Of a stretch of DNA of 64,000 nt, positions 44,088-52,971 are shown piece after piece. The first letter of the stretch is position 1, and each line of letters opens with the position of its first letter. The stretch lies in contig NZ_JH376595.1 in the NCBI RefSeq assembly GCF_000233955.1, positions 43,669 through 107,668 on the forward strand, read 5' to 3'. Source of the stretch: Paraprevotella clara YIT 11840. GTDB lineage: Bacteria; Bacteroidota; Bacteroidia; Bacteroidales; Bacteroidaceae. Made by a program: the position numbers and the translations under genes. The notes below the pieces were generated by a model that saw only the letters and a list, made by a program, of their open reading frames with translations, made no database searches and had not been told where the DNA came from.

Positions 44088-45647
44088 ATGAGTGAGACAC
44101 AAGAAATAAAAGACGGTTTGACGGTCTTGGAAGAGACGGAAGGCAGGGAAGACGCGACCTACGACCACATCGTAAAATACACGGGCTTTCTGGGAGGCAT
44201 ACAGGTGCTTACGATACTGGTCAGCGTGGTGCGCAACAAGCTGGCGGCCGTTTTGCTCAGCACGGCCGGAGTGGGGCTTTCGGCTTTGTACCAGAGTGTC
44301 ATCGGTTTTCTCCACAACACGTCGAATCTGGGCATTTCGTTTAGTTCCATTAAAGAGATTGCAGAATATTACGGAGAAAACCATCCGGAGAAAGTTCTCC
44401 TACAGGTAGAAGTAGTGCGTACGTGGAGCGTATGGACCGGTTTGGCCGGCATGTTGCTGTGCCTGCTGTTTTCGCCTGCCATAAGTTATTGGGCTTTTGG
44501 CGATACGTCCCATATCCTGCCTCTCTGTTTGCTTTCTCCCGTCATGGGTTTTATGGCTGTTACGGTGGGTGAAATTTCCATTTTGAAAGCCGTTCGGCGA
44601 TTGAAGCGTGTGGCTTTGATTTCCGTGTTGGGGGCAGCGGCCACTTTGTTGCTGACGGTTCCTTTTTATTACTTTTGGGGAATGTCGGGGGTTGTACCTG
44701 CGTTGGTCATCAGTACGTTGGGGGTGATGGTGGCTCATCTGTCCCTTTCGCTTCCCGTCTTTCCTTGGCGCGTGGACTTGCTGAGCCGGGCGTATTTCCG
44801 TAAGGGATGGAGCATGGTGCGCGTAGGCGTGCCTTATATCATGGCCACGGCGGTGAACATGTCGGTGGCGATGGGGATTTCGCTTTTCATTACTAATTGG
44901 GGTTCGTTGTCCGACGTGGGCTTGTACGGTATGGGGTATAACCTGGTGATTACTTACGCCGGGGTGGTATTCACGGCGGTCGATGCCGATTATTTTCCGC
45001 GCTTGTCGTCTGTGAATGCCGATGTGGGGCGGATGAACCAGACCATCAATCGCCAGATAAAAGTCTGCGTGTTGCTCATGTCGCCTTTTTTGGTGTTGTT
45101 CATGATATGTATGCCATTGGCCATCAGGGTATTGTATTCATCGTCCTTCCTACCCATGACCGGCATGGCTGTCTGTGCTTCCATGCACATGTTTTTCAAG
45201 TCGATGACGCTCCCCGTGGCATATACCTCGTTGGCCAAAGGCGATGCCGTCATGTATTTGTGCATGGAGGCGGCCTACGACATCTTTATGGCCGTGTGCG
45301 TGATTGTCGGTTTTGTGTACGGAGGTATTTTGGGTACGGGAATCGCCTTGGCTTTGGCCGGAGTGTTCGATTGGTGGATGATTTATGCTGTGTACGGGCG
45401 ACGCTACGGCTTCAGGCCCGACAAGGCGGCACGTCCGTTCATGGCGGCACAGTTCCTTTGCGTGGCGGCAGCTTTGTTTTTGGGCATGCAGTCCGAAGTA
45501 TGGCTCAAGGTTGCAGCAGGCGGATGCGTATTAGGTGCCAGCGTGTGGCTTTCGGCTTCGGCGATTCGTAAGGAGATTACTTTGTTTTCCGAATTGAAAA
45601 GAAGAATCGGCGGACGGTTCGGGAAAAGGCGGCGGCTGTCAAAATGA
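44088..45647 (+). CDS. Wzx-like flippase / polysaccharide transporter
   Basis: 519-residue integral membrane protein with about 12-14 hydrophobic segments, of the O-antigen translocase (MATE-like/polysaccharide synthase) type. KYTGFLGGIQVLTILVSVVRNKLAA and a second-half repeat of similar type are visible. It moves lipid-linked glycan units to the periplasmic face. The start at 44088 (MSETQEIKD) is the first ATG after the promoter. It is divergent from the three glycosyltransferase genes, whose product it presumably transports. Confidence 0.88.
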   Translation: MSETQEIKDGLTVLEETEGREDATYDHIVKYTGFLGGIQVLTILVSVVRNKLAAVLLSTAGVGLSALYQSVIGFLHNTSNLGISFSSIKEIAEYYGENHPEKVLLQVEVVRTWSVWTGLAGMLLCLLFSPAISYWAFGDTSHILPLCLLSPVMGFMAVTVGEISILKAVRRLKRVALISVLGAAATLLLTVPFYYFWGMSGVVPALVISTLGVMVAHLSLSLPVFPWRVDLLSRAYFRKGWSMVRVGVPYIMATAVNMSVAMGISLFITNWGSLSDVGLYGMGYNLVITYAGVVFTAVDADYFPRLSSVNADVGRMNQTINRQIKVCVLLMSPFLVLFMICMPLAIRVLYSSSFLPMTGMAVCASMHMFFKSMTLPVAYTSLAKGDAVMYLCMEAAYDIFMAVCVIVGFVYGGILGTGIALALAGVFDWWMIYAVYGRRYGFRPDKAARPFMAAQFLCVAAALFLGMQSEVWLKVAAGGCVLGASVWLSASAIRKEITLFSELKRRIGGRFGKRRRLSK

Positions 45648-45849
45648 CAAACCTGTCCGTGCGAGAATCCGTTATATACAGCCGAGAGGGACGTCGCGCC
45701 GGAATACGCGATTCTCGTGCATCGGCTTTCGGGCAAATGGACAGGAAAATCTGTTTGGGGCTTTACAAGGCGGGGCGAAACGGCATGTTTGCCGCCTGTG
45801 TTTGCGGTTGGCAGTAAGCGAAACGTGTGTTTTATTGTCTTTTTGCTTT

Positions 45850-46020
45850 TCTTTTTTGTCGGCAAAAAGGTTTCAACCAGACGAAAAAGATGTGTTTTCG
45901 GCATGTTTTATCTCCGTTTTCTTCTTGTTTTTGGCTCAGGCAGAAGCCACAGGTGTTTCAATCTGCGGAGAACTTTTTTCCGTTTGGCTGTGAACGGAAA
46001 ATCGCTTTCAGCAGAAAAAA
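45850..46020. repeat. Palindromic intergenic repeat, copy 4 (degenerate)
   Basis: TCAATCT, TTTTTCCGTTTGGCTG and TTTCAGCAGA (45958-46020) align in order with TCAATCT, TTTTTCGTTTGGCTG and TCTCAGCAGA of copy 3; an upstream part (CCAGACGAAAAAGATG) matches its CCAAACGAAAAATC segment less well. Confidence 0.45.
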
Positions 46021-46058
46021 CCGCATATATGCAGTAATGAATTGCATATATGCGGTTT
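46018..46058. terminator. Bidirectional terminator between flippase and GH30
   Basis: A perfect 16-bp inverted repeat AAACCGCATATATGCA (46018-46033) / complement (46043-46058), loop 9 bases, flanked by A-run and T-rich sequence. Confidence 0.85.
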
Positions 46059-46153
46059 GGATGTATTTTTATTCAATCACGCCGTTCTTTTCAGGTCTAT
46101 AAGGTCGGATTTTGACTGATGGCGATTCTTGAAAAACTGACAAAATGTTCGTC

Positions 46154-47725
46154 TTACCGGCTTACAAACGTCACAATCGAGCGTGCCGGGATGACGGTTT
46201 GTTTTCCGTTGCCCACCTTGTCGATAGGCTGTAAGTTCTTTCCCGTTCCTTCGGCTGTCAGGTAAGGTTGCCAGCTTTTCACTTTCCGGTCATCCACGTG
46301 GAAGGTCATGTTTTTCGCCTCGGTGGCATAGTTCACTGCGACCATTACCCACGAGCCGTCGGCGTTCCGGTAGGCGGTGCACATCAGTCCTGTGCGGTCT
46401 GTATCGCCTTCCATCACGGTGCGTCCCGTCTTGTCGGTGGCAGTAATGCCCATACGGGTGGCGCCCGGACGGACAAAACGGCTGTAGTTGCCTAAAGCCC
46501 AAAGCAGTTTGGAGTCCACCACGCGCCCGTTCGTCCCTTCGCGGTTGCTGAACTCACGCAAGAGTCCGTCCTTGTAGTCCCCGCCCACGGCACGCCACCA
46601 CTGCCAGCTTCGCGCTCCGGCATAGACGATGTCGTGATGGATGATACGTGCCACGTATAAGGCTGTCTTCATCGTACGGTCGTAACCGCCTCCGCCGCCT
46701 ATTTCTTCATCATTGCTCATGATGCAGGTTTCCGTTTGCCAGAATTGTACGTTATACTTGTCCAACGTGTCTTTCAGTTGCATGCGGATGCCGCGCAGGG
46801 CTTCCAAGGGAGTGTTGGTCCAGTAGCTGTGTCCGGCCATGAGGCGCGGCACGTTCGGGGTGTCGCCCAGATAAGTGTCCGTGCTGTCCGGACAGAAAAA
46901 CGACTGGATGGCATACCCTCTCTGCCAGTCGGTCATGTGAGTGGCAAACATGCAACGGTAGTCCGACGATTCGTTGATGAGGATTTTCGTGTCCAGTCCT
47001 TTCTGGGTGAACGCTTGGCTGAATGCCCGTGCCAGTCCGGCGATTTCACGGTTGGTGGCCGGTGTACCTTCCTGTTTCGGACCTACCCAATTCCAATGTC
47101 CGTCCGGCTCATTGACGGGGCAGACGTAGGAGAGCTTGATGCCGTCATGCTGTTCCAACCCTTCCACCACGTTGGCTGAGAATAGGGCAAAATCACCGTA
47201 ATGTTCCGTTTTCAGGTTCAGCGTCCCGCCCCGTCCGGTGTTGGTAGCCAGTCCGTTTTGGGTAAAGTACACGGGAGGCGAATTGAAAAAGCCGATGAAG
47301 GTCCTTACGCCCCGTTCTTGGGCCATGCGCAGGAAGTTGCGTTGTCCGGGTTGTTGCGTCCAGTCGTATGTGCCGTCCGGCCGGAGGAAGCATCCCGTGC
47401 GCATCCAATGTGAACCGATGCCGCTTTCGCGTCCTTGGTCGTGACTGCCTGCCCCGATGTTGAAACGCCATATCGAAAGCCCGATGCCGAGGGGTTGCCC
47501 CTTGCTGTCATTCTCGGTGCTGAACAACCAATCGGCCGTTTGCAACCGCACGCTGTCGGGCCACAGTCCGATGTGCTGCATGCTCCAGGCGTCCGATGCC
47601 CCGAAACCGTCTATCGTCTGCAAGGGGGCGCGGGTGTCTATTTCGAAATGGGAAGCGCCTTTTTGCGCTTGTGCGGAAATTGAAATCAGGATGGCGCAAC
47701 AACATGCGCTGAAGGTGTGTTTCAT
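46154..47725 (-). CDS. Secreted glycoside hydrolase family 30 (galactanase-like)
   Basis: 523 residues with a signal peptide ending near SAQAQ (about 21). TIM barrel plus beta-sandwich typical of GH30. Acid/base Glu206 is in PVNEPDGHWNWVG and the nucleophile Glu332 in QTETCIMSNDE. Sequence features (IDGFGASDAWSMQHIGLWP) resemble endo-beta-1,6-galactanases, an inference about substrate. No transport or regulatory partner genes lie nearby. Promoter -7 box at 47758-47765. Confidence 0.9.
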   Translation of the reverse strand: MKHTFSACCCAILISISAQAQKGASHFEIDTRAPLQTIDGFGASDAWSMQHIGLWPDSVRLQTADWLFSTENDSKGQPLGIGLSIWRFNIGAGSHDQGRESGIGSHWMRTGCFLRPDGTYDWTQQPGQRNFLRMAQERGVRTFIGFFNSPPVYFTQNGLATNTGRGGTLNLKTEHYGDFALFSANVVEGLEQHDGIKLSYVCPVNEPDGHWNWVGPKQEGTPATNREIAGLARAFSQAFTQKGLDTKILINESSDYRCMFATHMTDWQRGYAIQSFFCPDSTDTYLGDTPNVPRLMAGHSYWTNTPLEALRGIRMQLKDTLDKYNVQFWQTETCIMSNDEEIGGGGGYDRTMKTALYVARIIHHDIVYAGARSWQWWRAVGGDYKDGLLREFSNREGTNGRVVDSKLLWALGNYSRFVRPGATRMGITATDKTGRTVMEGDTDRTGLMCTAYRNADGSWVMVAVNYATEAKNMTFHVDDRKVKSWQPYLTAEGTGKNLQPIDKVGNGKQTVIPARSIVTFVSR

Positions 47726-47757
47726 GTGAAATAAATCTGTTATGTGATAATAATGAA

Positions 47758-47765
47758 CAAAGATA
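47758..47765 (-). promoter_or_regulatory. -7 box TATCTTTG of the GH30 gene
   Basis: Exact consensus on the minus strand, 32 bases before the ATG at 47725. Confidence 0.65.
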
Positions 47766-47809
47766 GGAAGTTTTACCGGGAGAGGCAGGCGGATTTATGG
47801 TTTTTTCAT

Positions 47810-47817
47810 TATTTTTG
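47810..47817 (+). promoter_or_regulatory. -7 box TATTTTTG of the aldo-keto reductase gene
   Basis: Exact consensus, 32 bases before the ATG at 47850; divergent from the GH30 promoter. Confidence 0.65.
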
Positions 47818-47849
47818 CGTCAGACACTTCTAAAACAGTTATAGTATTT

Positions 47850-48869
47850 ATGTTGAATCCCATTTATTCTCCGGCATCCGACCGGTATGAAAACGGTATG
47901 CGCTACCGTCGTAGCGGGCGTAGCGGCGTGCTCCTTCCTGAAGTTTCTTTAGGGTTGTGGCATAATTTCGGTGACGTCAATCCTTTGTCTCATTCGCTGG
48001 CGATGGCGCATTATGCTTTCGACCATGGCATCACGCATTTCGATTTGGCGAACAATTACGGCCCTTCGTATGGCAGTGCCGAAGAGACTTTCGGATTCAT
48101 TATGAAGAAATCCTTCAAGCCTTATCGCGACGAACTGTTTGTGTCGACCAAGGCCGGTTACGACATGTGGCCCGGTCCCTACGGGAACTGGGGAAGCCGT
48201 AAGTCGCTCATGGCTAGTCTCGACCAGAGTCTTGTACGTATGGGCTTGGATTATGTGGACGTGTTTTATTCCCACCGTTACGACCCGGAGACACCGTTGG
48301 AAGAAACGATGCAGGCTTTGGTGGACATCGTGCGCCAAGGCAAGGCGCTTTACGTGGGGCTTTCCAGATACCCGGCCGACAAGGCCGAAGAGGCTTACCG
48401 TTATTTGGAAGCGCGCGACGTGCATTGCCTGTTGTATCAGGGGCGTTACAACCTGTTCGACCGCGCTCCGGAAGAGGAGGGCATTTTGGGACAGGCCCGG
48501 GCGTATGGGGTTGGGTTTATCGCTTTTTCACCGTTGGCGCAAGGTTTGCTCACGTCCCGCTATCTGCAAGGCGTGCCCGAAGATTCGCGTATGGCACAAG
48601 GGCGATTCCTGAAACGCGAGGTATTGACAGAGGCGGTCTTGGAGAAAATCAAAGCCTTGGACCGGGTGGCCGCAGAGCGGGGGCAGACGTTGGCTGAAAT
48701 GTCCTTGGCTTGGGTTTTGAAAGACGAACTGGTAACGTCTGTCATTATCGGGGCAAGTTCCGTGGCACAACTCGAAGACAACCTGAAGGCCTTGCGGAAA
48801 GTGGATTTCTCGAGAGAGGAGTTGGAGCGGATAGAGGCCATTTGCCATACGCCGGACGGCGGACAGTGA
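47850..48869 (+). CDS. Aldo/keto reductase (YghZ-like, AKR14 type)
   Basis: 339-residue NADPH-dependent reductase, TIM barrel. Catalytic tetrad regions are DLANNYGPSYGSAEE (Asp, Tyr), VSTKAGYDMWPGPYG (Lys) and FYSHRYDPETPLEE (His). The last two and the overall length match the E. coli YghZ (L-glyceraldehyde 3-phosphate reductase) group. It probably detoxifies aldehydes; the true substrate is not determined. Single-gene unit. Confidence 0.92.
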   Translation: MLNPIYSPASDRYENGMRYRRSGRSGVLLPEVSLGLWHNFGDVNPLSHSLAMAHYAFDHGITHFDLANNYGPSYGSAEETFGFIMKKSFKPYRDELFVSTKAGYDMWPGPYGNWGSRKSLMASLDQSLVRMGLDYVDVFYSHRYDPETPLEETMQALVDIVRQGKALYVGLSRYPADKAEEAYRYLEARDVHCLLYQGRYNLFDRAPEEEGILGQARAYGVGFIAFSPLAQGLLTSRYLQGVPEDSRMAQGRFLKREVLTEAVLEKIKALDRVAAERGQTLAEMSLAWVLKDELVTSVIIGASSVAQLEDNLKALRKVDFSREELERIEAICHTPDGGQ

Positions 48870-48894
48870 GCACCGGTTGGCGCGTTTCCTTCCG

Positions 48895-50529
48895 TCAGAA
48901 CGGGGCAGGTGCCGTAATGCTGACCCAACGTCCGGTCTTGAAATGGCGGAAGGTCACGGTCTCGGCATGCAGGAAGAGGCGGGAGGCTCGACGGCCATAC
49001 AGGTTGTCGCCTACGATGGGGGTGTCCAATCCTTCCGGATGGGCGGCATGCACCCGCAACTGGTGGGTGCGCCCCGTGAAGGGATAGAAGGCCACGCGGG
49101 TTTGACCGTGGCTGCGAGACAAGACCTCAAAACGCGTGACGGCGGCTTTGCCGTATGCCGTGCTCACCATTTGCCGTGGACGGTCGTTCGGGTTGGGGCA
49201 GAGGGGAAGACGGATAAAGCCTTCGTCGTCCGTTACCGTGCCGTCGAGCAAAGCTATGTATCTTTTTTTGATGTGCCGCGTTTCAAACAGTTGTTGCAAC
49301 TGCCGGTGCGTTTCCGGGTCTTTGGCGATGAGGAGCACTCCCGAGGTGTCCATGTCCAGACGGTGCACCAAGAGCGGTCCCGTGGCCTCGGGAAAATGCG
49401 CACGCGCCCAGCTCCATACGGAAAGGGCGTCGCCCTTGCCGGGTACGGAAAGCATGCCGGCCGGTTTATTGACAGCAGCCATCCATTCGTCTTCGTAGAC
49501 GAGCTCCGGCTCATGCTTGAGGTGCTTGCTGTTTTCATGTGCGTTGGGTTCCACATCCAGACCCTGTAACATGTGGCCGAGTATCGGCTCGCATTTGCTT
49601 TTGCATGCCGGATAGTAGTAGCCGTGCTTGCGTATTTCCGCTTCCGGCGAAGCCCCCCACCAGAATTCGGCCATGGCCAAAGGACGATAGCCGTGACGGT
49701 AGGCATATTGCAGCAATTTGGGAGCGGCACACTCTCCGGCACCCGATGGCGGTACGGGCCGCCCGTGTTCCCGGAAAATTTGCCACAGGTCTTTCTCCTC
49801 CCCCCGTGCGTTCAGCATGCGGAATTGGGCGAAAAGTCGATTTTGCAGCAGGATGGAGCGGCGTTTCCGTTCGGTTTTCAGCGCCTCTATTTCTTCGTCA
49901 GACCGTTTCAGGGCGGTTTCAACCTCTTCGAGCTTGGCTTTCCATTGCTTTTCCAACCGTTTGTATTCAGCTTTCAGGAACCGGCTTTCACGGGTGAGCT
50001 GTTCTTCCGTGAAGTCGTTGTGGTCTGATGCCCGTAACAAGTCCCTTTGCCGTTTGGCTTCTTTCAATGCGTCGCGGGCTTCCTTCAATGCTTGTTCTCC
50101 GGCTGCTTTCCTATCGGCAGCCTGTTGGAGCAGCGAGGCACGCATGTCGCTGTGTTCCAACGCTTCGATACGGTGGTTTATTTGGGATATTTGCGCTTCT
50201 TCTGTCTTGAAAAAACCGTCCGGTTGCAACAGGTCGAAAACGGGTGGTACGAAAAAGTCGTGGTCGTTGCGTCCGCAAAGTATACCGGAATAAGCCGCTA
50301 AAAAGCCCGTCCTTCCTTCTTTTTGCACGACTAATACGCCGAACATTTTTCCTTTGTCCAGTTCCGTTTTCCAGTCGGTGCGGAGTGTGAGATAGCGGCG
50401 CACTTCTTCGGCTGCGCGTACGGATAAAGGGTGCGGTTCGTAGTGGAACGGACAGGTAAACAGGCGTGGAAGCTCGGAGGAGTCTGCGTCTGGGATGAAG
50501 GGATGGAAAGGTGTGGTATTTTTCTCCAT
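48895..50529 (-). CDS. RluA family pseudouridine synthase with long N-terminal coiled coil
   Basis: 544 residues from the ATG at 50529 (MEKNTTPFHPF), about twice the core enzyme. Residues 1-110 are an uncharacterised domain, 110-235 a continuous coiled coil (heptads rich in E, K, A, L), 265-325 a Cys/Tyr-rich region (YYYPACKSKCEPILGHMLQGL), and 340-544 the RluA catalytic domain with Asp392 in HRLDMDTSG (389-397). Modifies uridine in rRNA or tRNA; the target is unknown. A TTG at 50574 is possible but lacks support. Confidence 0.9.
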   Translation of the reverse strand: MEKNTTPFHPFIPDADSSELPRLFTCPFHYEPHPLSVRAAEEVRRYLTLRTDWKTELDKGKMFGVLVVQKEGRTGFLAAYSGILCGRNDHDFFVPPVFDLLQPDGFFKTEEAQISQINHRIEALEHSDMRASLLQQAADRKAAGEQALKEARDALKEAKRQRDLLRASDHNDFTEEQLTRESRFLKAEYKRLEKQWKAKLEEVETALKRSDEEIEALKTERKRRSILLQNRLFAQFRMLNARGEEKDLWQIFREHGRPVPPSGAGECAAPKLLQYAYRHGYRPLAMAEFWWGASPEAEIRKHGYYYPACKSKCEPILGHMLQGLDVEPNAHENSKHLKHEPELVYEDEWMAAVNKPAGMLSVPGKGDALSVWSWARAHFPEATGPLLVHRLDMDTSGVLLIAKDPETHRQLQQLFETRHIKKRYIALLDGTVTDDEGFIRLPLCPNPNDRPRQMVSTAYGKAAVTRFEVLSRSHGQTRVAFYPFTGRTHQLRVHAAHPEGLDTPIVGDNLYGRRASRLFLHAETVTFRHFKTGRWVSITAPAPF

Positions 50530-50656
50530 GGGGTAACATTTAATTATGGCTTGGGATATTCGATAGCATTGCAAGTGTAGTTACGAAATTAAACGGTTTT
50601 TTTGATTAATTCTGCATTTAGTTCCATATTTTAATACTATTTACTATAAAAACTAT

Positions 50657-50664
50657 TATCTTTG
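50657..50664 (+). promoter_or_regulatory. -7 box TATCTTTG of the outer membrane protein gene
   Basis: Exact consensus, 38 bases upstream of the ATG at 50703. Confidence 0.65.
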
Positions 50665-50702
50665 CCCGTGGAATAACTATAATCAAATAAAAAATAGAAA
50701 AA

Positions 50703-51593
50703 ATGAAAAAGTTTGTGAGCGTGTTTGCCTTAGCCGCCTTTATGGCATGTGGGGCTGCGAAGGCGCAGTTCGTAGGTACCGGTGCGGAAAATAACGGCAA
50801 TGCGAACGAAGTGGATTCATTGCGTACGGTCGTGGGGACTTTGTCGAAACAAGTGGACAATGCCAACCAGGCCGAGTTGGACCAGAAGATTTGGAAAGAC
50901 CGTGCCAAGTACTTCAATATCGGCTTTGTAAAACAGAGTCTGACTTCTAAAGACGATTACATCAAGTACAAGAGCGAAGCGGGCGTGAATATCACGTGGG
51001 GTAAAACGTATTACTTGCACAAGAAGCCGCTTTGGGGGATGGTTAAAATCGGTTTGGACTGGAGTTGGATGGATTTCAACTATGTGAAGTATTCGAGTGT
51101 GGAGGAGAAATTTGCGTATGATGACGATTTCGGAGACGGTAACGGTTTCGGAAACGGTTGGGGATACGATGATCCGTTCGATAACGGTTGGGACATGGAA
51201 GAGGACGAGGACTATGATTTGGATTTCGGCTGTCACCAGTTTGAATACGGCATGCAGATAGGTCCTTCCATCACGGTGAATCCTATCCATCATCTGAAAG
51301 TGAGCACTTATTTCCGTTTCCAGCCTTCGGCTTCCATCATGTTGTTGGACGATGAAGTGTATTATGGCTTTGTGCCTTTCTTCAACTTCGGTGCGGCTGT
51401 GGCTTGGAAGGCCATATCCTTAGGTGTGGAAGGCCGTTGGGGCGGTACGAAATACCATGGCGTTTCGGTGAACGACGAAAGTGACGGTTATGACTATGAG
51501 AACGAGGATATGGATGCGTCCGATTTCGTGGATACCTTCAGGCAGCGTATGCGTACGAAGTCTTTCCGGGTTTATCTCAGTTTCCGTTTCTGA
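50703..51593 (+). CDS. Putative outer membrane beta-barrel protein with acidic insert
   Basis: 296 residues. A signal peptide ends near KAQF (about 22), then a short helical stretch (38-60), then alternating hydrophobic/aromatic strands ending in VYLSFRF, a C-terminal aromatic typical of outer membrane barrels. Residues about 138-175 are a strikingly acidic Asp/Gly/Asn-rich loop, probably surface-exposed or metal-binding. I do not recognise the family. A terminator follows at 51619-51660. Confidence 0.8.
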   Translation: MKKFVSVFALAAFMACGAAKAQFVGTGAENNGNANEVDSLRTVVGTLSKQVDNANQAELDQKIWKDRAKYFNIGFVKQSLTSKDDYIKYKSEAGVNITWGKTYYLHKKPLWGMVKIGLDWSWMDFNYVKYSSVEEKFAYDDDFGDGNGFGNGWGYDDPFDNGWDMEEDEDYDLDFGCHQFEYGMQIGPSITVNPIHHLKVSTYFRFQPSASIMLLDDEVYYGFVPFFNFGAAVAWKAISLGVEGRWGGTKYHGVSVNDESDGYDYENEDMDASDFVDTFRQRMRTKSFRVYLSFRF

Positions 51594-51618
51594 CATAAGG
51601 TTATACCTTTTATATATA

Positions 51619-51660
51619 GGATACGGGCGGCAATGTGAAAGCATTCCGCCCGTATCCTTT
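51619..51660 (+). terminator. Terminator overlapping the serB promoter
   Basis: A perfect 12-bp stem GGATACGGGCGG (51619-51630) / CCGCCCGTATCC (51646-51657), loop 15, then TTTG, which also forms the -33 element of serB. Confidence 0.8.
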
Positions 51661-51688
51661 GTGTTTTCTCCTTTTTTGTGTAGTTTTG
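51658..51688 (+). promoter_or_regulatory. Promoter of serB operon
   Basis: TTTG at 51658-51661, exactly 19 bp, TAGTTTTG at 51681-51688, 24 bases before the ATG at 51713. Confidence 0.85.
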
Positions 51689-51712
51689 CAGGCATTAAAT
51701 GAATATAAAGCT

Positions 51713-52948
51713 ATGGAACCTTCGAATACGGAATTGATACTGATAAGAATAACGGGTGAAGACCGTCCCGGACTGACCTCTTCCATCATGGGGATTTTAG
51801 CCCGATATGACGTGACGGTACTCGACATCGGTCAGGCCGACATACACAATACGTTGACCTTGGGCTTGTTGGTGCGTGCGGCAGAGGAATACTCCGGGCA
51901 TGTGATGCGGGATTTGCTTTTCAAGGCTTCGGAACTGGGCGTGAACATCCGTTTCTATCCGGTGAAGAAAGACGAATATGCGGACTGGGTGAACATGCAG
52001 GGCAAGAACCGTTATATCCTGACTTTGTTGGGACGTAAACTGTCGGCTTTGCAAATACAGGCCGTCACTTCGGTGTTGGCCGAACAGGGGCTGAACATCG
52101 ATGCCATCAAGCGTCTCACCGGGCGCATTCCATTGGATGAACAACGGGAAAACATACGGGCTTGTATCGAGTTTTCCGTACGGGGTACACCGAAAGACCG
52201 TGCTGCCATGCAATCGAAACTGTTGAAGTTGTCCAGTGAACTGGAGATGGATTTCTCATTTCAGTTGGACAACATGTACCGCCGCATGCGCCGTCTGATT
52301 TGTTTCGATATGGATTCTACTTTGATTGAGACGGAAGTCATCGACGAACTGGCCGACCGTGCCGGAGTAGGCGAGCAAGTGAGAGCCATTACCGAGCAGG
52401 CCATGCGTGGAGAGATAGATTTCAAGGAAAGTTTTACCCAGCGGGTGGCTTTGCTGAAAGGGTTGGATGTGTCGGTGATGGAGGATATCGCGCAGCATTT
52501 GCCTATCACGGAGGGAGTGGATCGCCTGATGTTCGTATTGAAACAGTATGGTTACAAGATTGCCATCCTTTCGGGAGGTTTCACCTATTTCGGCAATTAC
52601 CTGAAGAACAGATACGGCATAGATTATGTGTATGCCAATGAGTTGGAGATAGAGGACGGCAAGTTGACGGGACGTTATGTAGGTGAAATCGTCGACGGCC
52701 GCCGCAAAGCCGAATTGTTGAAGCTTATTGCCCAAGTGGAACATGTACATCTGGCTCAGACGATTGCCGTGGGCGACGGAGCCAACGACTTGCCCATGCT
52801 TTCCGAAGCCGGGCTGGGGATTGCGTTCCATGCCAAGCCTCGTGTGGTGGCGAATGCCAAACAGTCCATTAACACGATGGGGCTTGATGGGGTACTGTAC
52901 TTCCTGGGGTTCAAGGATTCTTATCTGGAAGAACGGGGAAAACTGTAA
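51713..52948 (+). CDS. serB: Phosphoserine phosphatase with N-terminal ACT domains
   Basis: Last step of serine synthesis. 411 residues from the ATG at 51713: two ACT-like domains (about 8-85 and 100-180) then a HAD phosphatase with catalytic Asp in DMDST (199-203), SGGFTYFG and the metal-binding GDGANDLPML. The ACT domains suggest feedback by serine or another amino acid. The chosen start follows a perfect promoter; an upstream in-frame start at 51635 lies inside the preceding terminator region. Confidence 0.96.
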   Translation: MEPSNTELILIRITGEDRPGLTSSIMGILARYDVTVLDIGQADIHNTLTLGLLVRAAEEYSGHVMRDLLFKASELGVNIRFYPVKKDEYADWVNMQGKNRYILTLLGRKLSALQIQAVTSVLAEQGLNIDAIKRLTGRIPLDEQRENIRACIEFSVRGTPKDRAAMQSKLLKLSSELEMDFSFQLDNMYRRMRRLICFDMDSTLIETEVIDELADRAGVGEQVRAITEQAMRGEIDFKESFTQRVALLKGLDVSVMEDIAQHLPITEGVDRLMFVLKQYGYKIAILSGGFTYFGNYLKNRYGIDYVYANELEIEDGKLTGRYVGEIVDGRRKAELLKLIAQVEHVHLAQTIAVGDGANDLPMLSEAGLGIAFHAKPRVVANAKQSINTMGLDGVLYFLGFKDSYLEERGKL

Positions 52949-52971
52949 TTCGGAGGAGGTAAAGAGGTATC

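Larger units (their letters stand above)
45648..46153. other. 506-base gene-free stretch with repeats
   Basis: Between convergent genes. It holds an inverted pair CGAGAATC/GATTCTCG (45662-45669, 45710-45717), a degenerate copy of the palindromic repeat (45850-46020) and a strong terminator (46018-46058). Forward open frames here are low-complexity and unrecognisable. Confidence 0.6.

Noticed and set aside
40967..45647. Complete capsule locus
   Set aside because: Only three transferases and one flippase are present; polymerase, initiating transferase and Wza/Wzc-type export genes are missing in the window.
45717..46102. Phe/Lys-rich open frames after the flippase gene
   Set aside because: Low complexity and overlapping repeat and terminator sequences.
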